Assembly: GCF_006540305.1 (NCBI RefSeq)
Contig: NZ_BJOR01000001.1
Location: 7,502,001 to 7,566,000, forward strand
Reading direction: 5' to 3'
Length of the DNA stretch: 64,000 nt
Origin: Streptomyces sp. 6-11-2
Lineage (GTDB): Bacteria; Actinomycetota; Actinomycetes; Streptomycetales; Streptomycetaceae
The position numbers were made by a program, and so were the translations under genes. Each line of letters starts with the position of its first letter. Position 1 is the first letter of the stretch. Of the stretch, positions 25,461-33,993 are shown one piece after another. A model generated the notes under the pieces. That model was not told the DNA's origin. It saw only the letters and a program-made list of their open reading frames with translations, and ran no database searches.

Positions 25461-27650
25461 TCAGCCGATCCGGCCCGCGAAGCGGTAGCGGAAGCCGTCG
25501 GCCGCGGTGACGACCACGTCGTAGTAGCCGTCCTGGTCGGTCGGCCATTCCACGACCGCGGGCTTGCCCTGACCGACGTACACCGTCCTGTGGCCGCCCT
25601 CGTAGTCGTTGGCCGCCAGGGCGAAGCGGACCTGGTCGCGTCCACCGCTGGACAACTGGAGCCGCAGCGTACGGTGTCCGGGCACGAGTTCGGCCTCGAC
25701 CTGCGGGACGGCGCCGGCGTTCCGGCCGCCCGGGACGACGCTTCCGGCGAAGGACCGCACGAACCGGTCGGGGCCGTAGACGCTGAAGGCGTACTTCCCG
25801 TCCGTCGTCGCGGTGTCCCACACGTAGCGCTTGGCGCCGTCCTTGGTGACGGTGAACGGCGTCGCCTCGAAGTCGCGGTAGGCGTCCGGGAACACCTGCA
25901 TGCTCACACCCCGCGCACCCACGTTGGTGAGGGTCGCGGTGACCTTGCCGCTGGAGCGGTCGACGGCCACGGTGGCGTGCTGCTGGTAGGGCACGGGCCT
26001 CGCCTTCAGCCGGCCGGACGGCGGCACCGGCATCGACTGCTGCCCCGTGGCCGGTATCGCCTTGGCGATCGACGGCAGCGTCCGGTCGTGCTCCGCGGCA
26101 GCGACCAGTACATCGACCGACGGCAGCTCGGGCAGTGAAGTGTCGGCCGAGGAGAAGTCGATCGCCGAGGTCAGGTCACCGCACACCGTCCGGCGCCATT
26201 CGCTGACGTTCTCACAGAGCGCCGGCTTGCCCAGGCTCGTGGTCCAGTGCTCCAGGAACTGGACGAGCGAGGTGTGGTCGAACACCTCCGAGGACACCCA
26301 GCCGCCGCGCGTCCACGGCGAGACCAGGATCATCGGCACCCGAGCGCCCGGACCGATCGGCAGCCCCTGCACGAATTCGCCCTCCGTGCCGGGCTCCGGC
26401 AGCGGCGCCTGCACATGGTCGAAGTAGCCGTCGTTCTCGTCGAAGGTGAGGATCAGCAGAGTGGACTTCCACAGTTCCTCGTTCTCGTGCAGCGCCCGGA
26501 TGACCCGGTCGGCGTACACGGCGCCGTAGTCGGGAGCGCCGGCCGGGTGCTCCGACCACAGGTACGGGGCGACGACCCAGGAGACCTCCGGCAGCGGCCG
26601 CTCCGCGCCGGGCTCGCAGGCGTCGATGAAGTCCTTGAGGACGTAGTCGACGTTCTGGTTGGAGTTGGGCCCGGTCGGCTTGGTGTGAGTCCGCAGCACG
26701 TTGCCGCGCGCGAGCAGCCCGTCGGGGGAGGTGTCGGCACCGGACTGCGCCGGGTTGAACGACGCGAAGGAGCGTACGGTGTTGTCGGTGTAGTCACCGA
26801 GCCAGTTGCTGTCGGTGTCGTTGTTGACGTAGATCTGCCAGGACACCCCGGCCTTCTGGAGGGCCTCGGGGTAGGTCTCCCAGGTGTACCGGTAGCCGTA
26901 GTCCCCGCCGTTGTTGATGGCCGGTCCTTGGTTCGCGCCGGTCGGGTCGATGCCGCCGGACCACATGTAGATGCGGTTGGGGCTGGTGCTGGTGGCGATC
27001 GAACAGTGGTTGTGGTCGCAGACCATGTATGCGGACGCCAGGGCGTACTGCCAGGGAATGTCCTCGCCCGTGAAGTAGCCCATGGTCTGCTCGCCCTTGG
27101 CGGCGACCCAGCCGTTGTTCTTGCCCGTCGCCCAGGCGTTGTGGCCGTCCGACCAACCATGCGGCAGGCCACCCGCGTTCTGCGCGTTGTACTTGCCCGT
27201 CTCCAGACGGAAGGGCAGCAGATGGCCGCCGTCGGTCCGCTTGGCGTCCGGCTGCTGGAAGACGGTGGTGCCGTCCGGGTACCGCAGGGCCTGCTTGTCG
27301 CCGAAGCCGCGGACACCCGGGAGCATGCCGAAGTAGTGGTCGAAGGAACGGTTCTCCTGCATCAGGATCACCACGTGCTTGAGATCGGCGATCGTGCCGG
27401 TGAATCCGGTGGCGACCGCTGCCGAATCGGCCGGCGCGGCCGCGGCCTTGCCGGTGCCCGCCGTGGTGAGGCCGGTGGTCGCCACGGCCGTCGCCGTCGC
27501 CGCGGCCGCCTGCAGCAGCCGGCGCCGGCTCATGCCCGAGCGGAAGAGGGACGCGGGAACGCCTCGCGGGATGCGGCCGGTTGTGCCGGCCAGCGAGCCG
27601 TCGGGGTTGGTCTCGGGAAGGTGTTCGGTGGGCTCGTCGGCATGCGACAT
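25461..27650 (-). CDS. Tat-exported phosphocholine-specific phospholipase C
   Basis: The 729-residue protein has a twin-arginine signal (MSRRRLLQAAAATATAVA, about residues 40-57) and the phosphoesterase domain of the acidic phospholipase C/phosphatase family. It has VVILMQENRSFDHYFGMLPG, ILTFDENDGYFDHV and PMILVSPWTRGGWVSSEVFD, followed by two C-terminal beta-domains. It should cleave phospholipid head groups outside the cell, releasing phosphate and choline. The ATG at 27650 follows AAAGGA. It stands alone between the regulator and the beta-helix gene. Confidence 0.92.
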   Translation of the reverse strand: MSHADEPTEHLPETNPDGSLAGTTGRIPRGVPASLFRSGMSRRRLLQAAAATATAVATTGLTTAGTGKAAAAPADSAAVATGFTGTIADLKHVVILMQENRSFDHYFGMLPGVRGFGDKQALRYPDGTTVFQQPDAKRTDGGHLLPFRLETGKYNAQNAGGLPHGWSDGHNAWATGKNNGWVAAKGEQTMGYFTGEDIPWQYALASAYMVCDHNHCSIATSTSPNRIYMWSGGIDPTGANQGPAINNGGDYGYRYTWETYPEALQKAGVSWQIYVNNDTDSNWLGDYTDNTVRSFASFNPAQSGADTSPDGLLARGNVLRTHTKPTGPNSNQNVDYVLKDFIDACEPGAERPLPEVSWVVAPYLWSEHPAGAPDYGAVYADRVIRALHENEELWKSTLLILTFDENDGYFDHVQAPLPEPGTEGEFVQGLPIGPGARVPMILVSPWTRGGWVSSEVFDHTSLVQFLEHWTTSLGKPALCENVSEWRRTVCGDLTSAIDFSSADTSLPELPSVDVLVAAAEHDRTLPSIAKAIPATGQQSMPVPPSGRLKARPVPYQQHATVAVDRSSGKVTATLTNVGARGVSMQVFPDAYRDFEATPFTVTKDGAKRYVWDTATTDGKYAFSVYGPDRFVRSFAGSVVPGGRNAGAVPQVEAELVPGHRTLRLQLSSGGRDQVRFALAANDYEGGHRTVYVGQGKPAVVEWPTDQDGYYDVVVTAADGFRYRFAGRIG

Positions 27651-28131
27651 GCGAATGATCCTTTCGATGTGGCACTCGGACCGGAGCACGGCAGCAGCAC
27701 GGGCCGGCGGCCCCTCGGGGCAGGGGTGACCGGTAGCGGCAGCCATCGGACGCACAGCGGGAAGGTCCGAGATCGCGGTGGGAACGAGCGGGTGGAGGTC
27801 CGCCTGCGGTGGGGGAGCGTGGTGGCGGCAACTGATCGATGGCGCCTGCAGCTTTCCGACAGCCCGGCCAACCTGGCAAGACACATTGCCGACTTGTCTC
27901 GCATTGTTCACTCCCGCCCGGGCGGGAGCGGTGTGTGGACGCCTCAGGTATGTCGCCCGTACACCGGGTGGAGAGAAGACGCAGGTTGCCGGACGTCACG
28001 AGTTCATCGCCGGGCTCCGCCCCCGCGCCGCCCATGGCGGACTCGCCTGGAGAGCCTGCTGTGCCTGCGAACCGGCCCGCGAGCCCGCCCTTCCGGGTCT
28101 GCGGACCCGTGGGCTCTGCGCCCTCCGGGGG
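27651..28131. other. 480-base non-coding interval with a perfect 18-base palindrome
   Basis: No gene is convincing here. A perfect palindrome, CTCCCGCCCGGGCGGGAG (27911-27928), could be a terminator for the beta-helix gene or an operator. The phospholipase promoter must lie near 27650-27800. Confidence 0.4.
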
Positions 28132-29745
28132 TCAGCGGACGGGCGGTCCCTGGTACGCGCCGGCGGCGGGGTGTTGCTTCGGGATCGGGAAGCCGAAGTA
28201 GTCGTGGCGGCCCGAGTCGGGCACGGGCACGCCCAGGCCGAGTGCGGAGGATTCCCTGGCGACGCGGAAGGAGCCGGGGTCGGAGGTGTCGGAGCCCGCC
28301 AGGGAGGCGATCAGCTTCGGGTCCGCGGTGCTGCCGCCGGGGTTCGTGCCGCTCCCGTCGGTGTTGGCGGGCACGCCGCCCGGGATGCCGTACAGGACGT
28401 TGTGGTCGAAGTGCAGGTCCGGCGTCGGGTTCTTGAAGCGGTAGGAGTCGGCGGTGGTGTCCCCCGGACCGGCGAAGATGTTGTTGCGGATCGTCAGTTC
28501 GTGCCGGGTGGTGGCAGGCGAACCGGCGTCGTCCTGCACCAGGTAGGTGGGAACGGCTTCCTTGTTGAGGAAGGTGTTGTTGTAGATCTGCGTGTTCAGG
28601 ATCGGGCCCCAGCAGTTCTGCAGCAGCCGGGCGCCGTCGTTGTGGCTGATGTTGTAGCGGGCGACGACGTCGACGGTCTTCGCGCCGCTGTACGGGCAGT
28701 TCAGCAGGAAGCCGCCCTTGTTGTCATGGCTGTAGTTGTACTGGAACACGGTGTGGTTGGAGGCGCCGTCGGCGTCGAAGGACATGCCGTCCAGGCTGTT
28801 GCCGCCGCCGGACACCTCGTTGTACTGGATGAGGGTGTCGTCGGTGTTGAAGGTCCAGATGCCGGCGTTGGCGACTTTGGAGCGCAGCTGGAAGCCGTCC
28901 ACCCGGTTGTGCTCGACGACCGCCCCCGAGGTGGTGTCGAGCTTCATCGCGTCACCGGCGATCGACGTCAGCGTGTTGTGGTCGATGCGGACACGGGTGC
29001 TCGGCGTCCACGGGCCCGGGTAGACCTTGGGGTCCTGCTGGTCGCCCACCAGGTCACGACGGGAGAACGTCGACTTGAAGTAGATGCCCTCCCGGTCCAC
29101 GTCCCGGATGTGGTTCCCCGTGATCCGCACGTCGTCGAAGGCGCTCGCGGTCGTCGTGCCGGCGACGTCGATCTGGATGCCGCTGGAGCCGGTGAGGGTC
29201 TTGAAGTCGCCGCCGCGCACCGCGTGCACGTCCAGGCCGGAGAGCACGTAGTGGTGGCCGATGCCGTGGTCGGCCAGCTCCAGCCGGACGCCGTTGCGCT
29301 CGGTGCCGGGCGTGCCGCCCGAGTTGGTGATCTCCAGGTCGCGGACCTCGACGTACTCCATGTTGCGCAGCAGCACTGTGTCGTGCAGGCCACCGCCCTC
29401 CAGATGCGGCAGCGCACCGGTGCCGTAGGCGCCGATCCGGATGGGCGCGGCGGCGGAGCCGGCGCCGGTCGGGGCGAGGGTGCCGGTGCAGGTCGTGCCG
29501 CGCGCGATGCGCAACTGGTCGCCAGGGCCGTAGCGATGCGCTCCGGCCTGAGCCAGGGAGGTCCAGGGGTGCGCGTGACTGCCGTCGCCCGGTCCGCCGT
29601 CCGCGGAGCAGTCGAGGTAGTAGCGATGTCCGTGCGGGGCACTGTCGGCGAGGGCGGGGGACGCGGTGGCGGTGGCGACCAGCGCGACTCCCACCGCGCA
29701 GGTGAGCACGGCGCCGAGACGGGCGCCGGAGGGGCGGTGGGGCAT
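28132..29745 (-). CDS. Secreted right-handed parallel beta-helix protein
   Basis: The 537-residue product has a Sec signal peptide (ending near SPALADS) and repeated beta-helix coils rich in asparagine turns, such as VRIDHNTLTSIAGDAMKLD, ADDTLIQYNEVSGGG-like and VARYNISHNDGARLLQN. The fold is shared by polysaccharide lyases and glycosidases (PL1, PL9, GH28 and others). No catalytic triad can be assigned by eye, so the activity is open. The upstream GATCGAACGA site it shares with the ABC/DUF2264 locus suggests it generates the oligosaccharides imported there. Confidence 0.8.
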   Translation of the reverse strand: MPHRPSGARLGAVLTCAVGVALVATATASPALADSAPHGHRYYLDCSADGGPGDGSHAHPWTSLAQAGAHRYGPGDQLRIARGTTCTGTLAPTGAGSAAAPIRIGAYGTGALPHLEGGGLHDTVLLRNMEYVEVRDLEITNSGGTPGTERNGVRLELADHGIGHHYVLSGLDVHAVRGGDFKTLTGSSGIQIDVAGTTTASAFDDVRITGNHIRDVDREGIYFKSTFSRRDLVGDQQDPKVYPGPWTPSTRVRIDHNTLTSIAGDAMKLDTTSGAVVEHNRVDGFQLRSKVANAGIWTFNTDDTLIQYNEVSGGGNSLDGMSFDADGASNHTVFQYNYSHDNKGGFLLNCPYSGAKTVDVVARYNISHNDGARLLQNCWGPILNTQIYNNTFLNKEAVPTYLVQDDAGSPATTRHELTIRNNIFAGPGDTTADSYRFKNPTPDLHFDHNVLYGIPGGVPANTDGSGTNPGGSTADPKLIASLAGSDTSDPGSFRVARESSALGLGVPVPDSGRHDYFGFPIPKQHPAAGAYQGPPVR

Positions 29746-29880
29746 GTGGGTCCTCTCTGAGGAGGGAGCGGCATGGGGTGGGGCAGGCCACGCGCGCGTC
29801 GTGCGACGGGTCTCCGCCCCGAGTGGTGCCTCCCCGTAGGGTGGCCGACTGACTGATCTCGGTCAAGCCATATGGACACC

Positions 29881-29940
29881 TCGATCGCTATTTGATCGAA
29901 CGACCGCATCTCCGCCTATGTCCGATCACTCGATCAGTTC
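29881..29940 (-). promoter_or_regulatory. Upstream GATCGAACGA site of the beta-helix gene
   Basis: TTTGATCGAACGACC (29891-29905) matches TTTCGATCGAACGATC at 22113-22128. Related sites TCGATCGC (29881-29888) and CGATCACTCGATCA (29924-29937) flank it. The cluster lies about 140-195 bases upstream of the beta-helix start. Confidence 0.45.
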
Positions 29941-30043
29941 CCCCTGGCCCTCAAGAACCGTTCGTCGCACGATGGATACCGCTTACCGCATACGGTGACC
30001 GGATGGTGTTCAACCAGGTGCGGGGTTCGTACCGTCCGGGATC

Positions 30044-31368
30044 ATGAGTCCTCCTGTTGCTCCCCCGGGATGGAGTCGCTGGCTGGTTCCGCCTGCCGCT
30101 CTGTCCGTCCACCTCTCCATCGGCCAGGCCTACGCCTGGAGCGTGTTCAAACCGCCCCTGGAGTCCGCCCTCCACCTCGACGGCACCGAAAGCGCGCTGC
30201 CGTTCCAACTGGCCATCGTGATGCTCGGTCTGTCCGCCGCGTTCGGCGGCACGCTCGTGGAGCGCACGGACCGCGCTGGGCGATGACCGTCGCCCTGGTC
30301 TGCTTCTCCTCCGGATTCCTACTGGCCGCCCTGGGGGCGCAGACCGAGCAGTACTGGCTGATCGTCTTCGGCTACGGGTTCGTCGGCGGCATCGGACTGG
30401 GCATCGGTTACATCTCGCCCGTCTCCACCTTGATCAAGTGGTTCCCGGACCGGCCCGGCATGGCCACCGGCATCGCCATCATGGGCTTCGGCGGCGGCGC
30501 GCTGATCGCCTCGCCCTGGTCGGCGCAGATGCTGGACTCGTTCGGCACCGATCACTCGGGCATCGCCCTCGCCTTCCTCGTGCACGGGCTGGTGTACGCC
30601 GTCTTCATGTCCCTGGGTGTCCTGTTGGTGAGGGTTCCGCCCGCCAGGAAGCCGGCCGAGGCCGGGCCGAGTGCCCTTGCCGGGGCCCAGGTCTCCGCCC
30701 GCAGTGCCGTGCGCACCCCGCAGTTCTGGTGCCTGTGGCTCGTGCTCTGCATGAACGTGACCGCCGGCATCGGCATCCTCGAGAAGGCCGCTCCGATGAT
30801 CACGGACTTCTTCGCGGACAGCTCCACCCCGGTGTCGGCGTTCGCGGCCGCCGGCTTCGTCGCCCTGCTGTCGGCGGCCAACATGGCGGGCCGCATCGGC
30901 TGGTCCTCGACCTCGGACCTGATCGGACGCAAGAACATCTACCGCGTCTACCTGGGCGTCGGCGCGCTCATGTACCTGCTCATCGCGTCGTTCGGCGACT
31001 CGTCCAAGCCGCTGTTCATCCTGTGCGCACTCGTGATCCTCTCCTTCTACGGGGGCGGGTTCGCGACGATCCCCGCTTATCTGAAGGACCTGTTCGGGAG
31101 CTACGAGGTCGGCGCGATCCACGGCCGGCTGCTCACCGCGTGGTCGACCGCCGGCGTCCTCGGCCCGCTGATCGTGAACTGGATCGCCGACCGCCAGGAG
31201 GAGGCCGGCAAGCACGGGTCGTCCCTCTACGGTCTGTCCTTCATGATCATGATCGGACTGCTCGTCATCGGGTGCATCGCCAACGAGTTCGTACGGCCCG
31301 TCCATCCCCGCCACCACATTCCCGCACCGAAGGAGGCCGCCGATGGCCGACGCGAGCAGCCCGCCTGA
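30044..31368 (+). pseudogene. OFA-family MFS transporter, frameshifted
   Basis: Codons from ATG at 30044 give a normal MFS N-terminus (VPPAALSVHLSIGQAYAWSV) up to GTLVERT near 30272, then meet a stop at 30284. The rest (PRWAMTVALVCFSSGFLLAA onward) continues in another frame to 31368. Inserting one base near 30272 restores an unbroken protein of about 441 residues, the usual size of oxalate/formate-antiporter-type carriers. The remaining frame shows no other damage, so this is either a recent mutation or a sequence error. The small subunit gene overlapping its end is intact. Confidence 0.85.
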
Positions 31369-31471
31369 CCGGCGAGCACTGATCACCCTCTCCTGGCTGT
31401 GGGTGGGGGCGCCCCTGTGCTACGGCCTCTACGAACTTGTCCTGAAGGCCAAGCAGCTCTTCACCGGGTGA
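31343..31471 (+). CDS. MFS transporter small subunit
   Basis: This 42-residue protein starts at ATG 31343, inside the end of the MFS gene. It has one membrane span in LITLSWLWVGAPLCYGLYEL and a short basic tail. Such tiny genes recur directly after OFA-type MFS genes in actinobacteria and are annotated as the transporter small subunit. AAGGAGG (31329-31335) precedes it. It is intact although the partner gene is frameshifted. Confidence 0.8.
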   Translation: MADASSPPDRRALITLSWLWVGAPLCYGLYELVLKAKQLFTG

Positions 31472-31499
31472 GACCACCGGCGCCGTACGGGAGATGCCT

Positions 31500-31541
31500 G
31501 GGCGCCCGAGAGCCGGCGCGACGCCGGCCATACGGGCGTCC
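31500..31541 (+). terminator. Hairpin after the MFS small-subunit gene
   Basis: An inner 7-base-pair stem (31512-31518 with 31522-31528) lies inside an outer 9-base stem (31500-31508 with 31533-31541, one wobble pair). It lies 28 bases after the small-subunit stop and just before the insertion element. Confidence 0.65.
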
Positions 31542-31742
31542 CACTCCAAAAGGACCGAGCCGGCTTGCGTTCGAGCGAGCCTCCTAGTGCCGTGACCGGA
31601 TAGGTTCACCGAGGTCTCGTGGCCTGCGGGTGCGCGAGTCCCGCTGCTCCCCAGTTTCGGCTGGTCGCAGGGCGGAACGACCTCGTTTGCATGGCTGTAA
31701 TCAACTTGCTGACCACCTTGGTGGGCGGGCAGGGTCTGGATC

Positions 31743-32240
31743 ATGCTTGAACTACGCACCTTGGAATCAGACGACTGGCCCCTTTGGCGGGATTTGCGAC
31801 TGGCCGCGCTTGCTGAAGCGCCCTACGCGTTCGGATCGACGCTGGCCCAGTGGCAGGGCCCCGGCGACCGAGAGGAACGCTGGCGTGCCCGTCTGTCGAT
31901 TCCTGGCGCGCATGATCTCGTCGCGCTCCTGGACGGCCTCCCGGTGGGCATGGCCAGCGGAGTGCCGGGCGAGGGAGCAGGGAATGTGGAGTTGATCTCG
32001 ATGTGGGTCAGCCCCACGGCTCGGGGCAGGGGCGTGGGTAACTGCCTGATCCAGGCGGTCGAGCGGTGGGCGGCGGAGCGCGGTGCCACGACGCTGCGGT
32101 TGTCCGTCATGCCGGACAACTGCAAGGCGACCGCGCTCTATGAGCGGCACGGTTTCACGGACACGGGTGAGCCCGGTGATCTTCTGCCCGATGGCGTGGG
32201 CAGGGAGCGGGTCATGGCGAAGAGCCTGGCCGCTGTCTGA
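31743..32240 (+). CDS. GNAT-family N-acetyltransferase (IS passenger)
   Basis: The 165-residue protein is a single GNAT domain. The acetyl-CoA-binding motif A is ISMWVSPTARGRGVGNCLIQ, followed by motif B in YERHGFTDTGEP. It would transfer an acetyl group to an unknown amine. The gene lies between the left inverted repeat and the convergent transposase gene. It is therefore likely to move with the element and may confer a selectable trait such as drug or toxin resistance, which is speculation. Confidence 0.88.
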   Translation: MLELRTLESDDWPLWRDLRLAALAEAPYAFGSTLAQWQGPGDREERWRARLSIPGAHDLVALLDGLPVGMASGVPGEGAGNVELISMWVSPTARGRGVGNCLIQAVERWAAERGATTLRLSVMPDNCKATALYERHGFTDTGEPGDLLPDGVGRERVMAKSLAAV

Positions 32241-32276
32241 TCTCCACATCCGGGCACGGCGGGATCCCCCACGTGC

Positions 32277-33455
32277 TCAGGCTGCGGTGGCGAGGGGGCG
32301 TCCGCCCCAGCGGATGCCCTTCTCGCTGCGGATGCGGGCGCGTTCCTTGCGTTGGGCGGTGAGTACGTCGGGGTGGCGGGTGTTGGCGTTGCACCAGCGC
32401 AGGTAGCGGTGCAGGGCCTGGGTCTGCGCGGGATGGCTGCGGTGGTGGGAGTTGGCCAGGGTGAACTGCCGCAGCGGGCCGAAGTGGGCTTCGATCGGGT
32501 TGGCCCAGGAGGCGTAGGTCGGGGTGAAGCACAGCTCGGCCTTGTTCTTCTTCGCCCAGCGGCGGATGTCCGCGCCGGTGTGGGCGGAGAGGTTGTCCAG
32601 AATGATGTAGATCGGGGCGCCGTCGGGCCGGGCGGCGCGGATCGACTTCAGCGCGGACAGCGTGTTGGCGGTGCCTTTGCGGCGCCGGTTGACGCCCCAC
32701 AGCCGGTTGTCGCCGACGGAGTAGCAGCCGTGGAAGCAGGTGACGCCGTGGGTGCGGCGGTAGGTCGCCGGCAGGCGGTTGGGCTTGCCCTGCTTCGCCC
32801 AGCAGGAGCCCGCGGTGGGCCGGATCCCCAGGGGCCCGAACTCGTCGAAGGCGAAGACCCGGTCTGGGAAGTGCTCCAGCACGTGCTCGATGCGGTCGAG
32901 CTTGGCGTCGCGCTCGGGGTCGGGCGACTCCTTCCATGTCTTGGTGCGCTGGAAGGTGATGCCGCGGCGCCGGAGCAGGCACCGTAAGGCTTCGCGGCCG
33001 ATACGGATGATGCGTCCGTGCACGCGGCGCAGGTAGGCGGCGAGTTTGCGGATCGACCAGCGGGTGAAGGGCTGGCCGAGCTTGGTGGGGCGGGTGGTGG
33101 CCGTCTGGACGACGAAGTCCTCGTCGTCAGGGGTGAGCAGGCGGGGACGGCCTCCCGCCCATTGAGGGTCCAGGCAGGCCAGGCCGATCTCGTTGAACCG
33201 GTGGATCACGTCCCGCACTGTGTCCTCGTCGGCCTGGACCAGCTGGGCGATCACCGGGACACGGTTCCCGCCGGCGGACGCGAGCAGCATCATCGCCCGC
33301 CGAGAGCGCACCGAGCTGGTACTGCCCCGGCGCACGATCTGCTGCAGCTTCTGCCCCTCCTGGTCGGTCAGTCTGCGTACCCGCACAGGCTCAGCCGCCA
33401 CACCTCCAGCGGTCGGACCGGACGTCACCGCCCATCCAACCGCTCCAACCGCCAA
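32277..33455 (-). CDS. IS630-family transposase
   Basis: The 392-residue protein has an N-terminal helix-turn-helix (with VPVIAQLVQADEDTVRDVIH), a winged-helix Tc1-like segment (TKLGQPFTRWSIRKLAAYLR) and a DDE catalytic core. The core shows FAFDEFGPLGI (first Asp), PIYIILDNLSAHTG (second Asp) and SWANPIEAHFG (Glu). No internal stop or frameshift is evident, so the enzyme may be active. It reads towards the GNAT gene and ends 36 bases from it. Confidence 0.92.
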   Translation of the reverse strand: MAVGAVGWAVTSGPTAGGVAAEPVRVRRLTDQEGQKLQQIVRRGSTSSVRSRRAMMLLASAGGNRVPVIAQLVQADEDTVRDVIHRFNEIGLACLDPQWAGGRPRLLTPDDEDFVVQTATTRPTKLGQPFTRWSIRKLAAYLRRVHGRIIRIGREALRCLLRRRGITFQRTKTWKESPDPERDAKLDRIEHVLEHFPDRVFAFDEFGPLGIRPTAGSCWAKQGKPNRLPATYRRTHGVTCFHGCYSVGDNRLWGVNRRRKGTANTLSALKSIRAARPDGAPIYIILDNLSAHTGADIRRWAKKNKAELCFTPTYASWANPIEAHFGPLRQFTLANSHHRSHPAQTQALHRYLRWCNANTRHPDVLTAQRKERARIRSEKGIRWGGRPLATAA

Positions 33456-33481
33456 CCCGGCGAACCTTCCCGGTCAGAGCA

Positions 33482-33802
33482 CTAGTGACCGAGGCGAGGC
33501 ATCCGGACGACCGCAGTTCCTCCGTCCAGGTCCACCGTTGTCCTGTTCGGCGGTGCCCCGTCATCCTCGTTGTCGGGCATGACCAGTGCCGACTGCCGCT
33601 CCTTCAGCTCGTTCTGCTTGCCCGGCGAAAGACTCGCGTGGAGCTGCTCGAACCCGGTCGCCGAAATCTGGCCCTGTCGCGCGCCGTTCCGCCACGGCAA
33701 CACCCCGGCCCACCCCGCGCGCAACAGCAGCTGGTCGACAAAGGCGACCAAGGTCAGGGCAACGACCAGCCCGGGCAGGGTCATGAAGAAGACGAATGCC
33801 AT
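33482..33802 (-). CDS. Small single-span membrane protein (DUF6191-like)
   Basis: This 106-residue product begins MAFVFFMTLPGLVVALTLVA, one N-terminal membrane span. It continues with VLPWRNGARQGQISATGFEQ and a polar tail containing VDLDGGTAVVRMP. It resembles a short actinobacterial family annotated as DUF6191, of unknown function. Its stop codon TAG lies exactly in the CTAG at the right end of the insertion element, so the element sits at or within the last codons. The true C-terminus before insertion cannot be known from this window. Confidence 0.65.
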   Translation of the reverse strand: MAFVFFMTLPGLVVALTLVAFVDQLLLRAGWAGVLPWRNGARQGQISATGFEQLHASLSPGKQNELKERQSALVMPDNEDDGAPPNRTTVDLDGGTAVVRMPRLGH

Positions 33803-33939
33803 ACGGCCATTGTGTGGGGAGCGGAGTTGCCACGCTCGACGTTCGATGGCACGGGCCCAGTATTCGCCGTCACACGACATCGCGCGCCGACACCTCGTCG
33901 CTTGCGATCACCCACCAGCATCATCAGATCGAGTTAAAC

Positions 33940-33963
33940 AACTTGGCTAATAACAAGGCTAAA
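33940..33963 (+). promoter_or_regulatory. Tandem 12-base repeats in the tap promoter
   Basis: AACTTGGCTAAT (33940-33951) and AACAAGGCTAAA (33952-33963) are head-to-tail imperfect repeats in an AT-rich patch 31 bases before the tap start. They may be the binding site for the XRE-type domain of Tap itself. Confidence 0.45.
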
Positions 33964-33993
33964 TGATGCTAGCGTCGGGGTGGAGGTATGGAG

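Larger units (their letters stand above)
31587..33482. mobile_element. IS630-type element carrying a GNAT passenger gene
   Basis: The ends are imperfect inverted repeats. The left reads TAGTGCCGTGACCGGATAGG from 31585; the right, read inward, is TAGTGCTCTGACCGGGAAGG from 33484. They agree at about 22 of the first 27 bases. Both ends are flanked by TA, the target dinucleotide of this family. The 1896-base element contains a plus-strand GNAT gene and a minus-strand transposase. No second left-type repeat was seen directly beside the transposase stop, so the acetyltransferase appears to lie inside the mobile unit. Confidence 0.75.

Noticed and set aside
27911..27928. Perfect palindrome as a phospholipase operator
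   Set aside because: It is about 260 bases upstream of the gene and is as likely to be a terminator stem. No second copy was seen near other genes, so no regulatory claim is made.
32241..32276. Second inverted repeat directly after the IS630 transposase gene
   Set aside because: The 36 bases between the transposase and GNAT stops show no match to the terminal repeats, so a short transposase-only element ending here is not supported.
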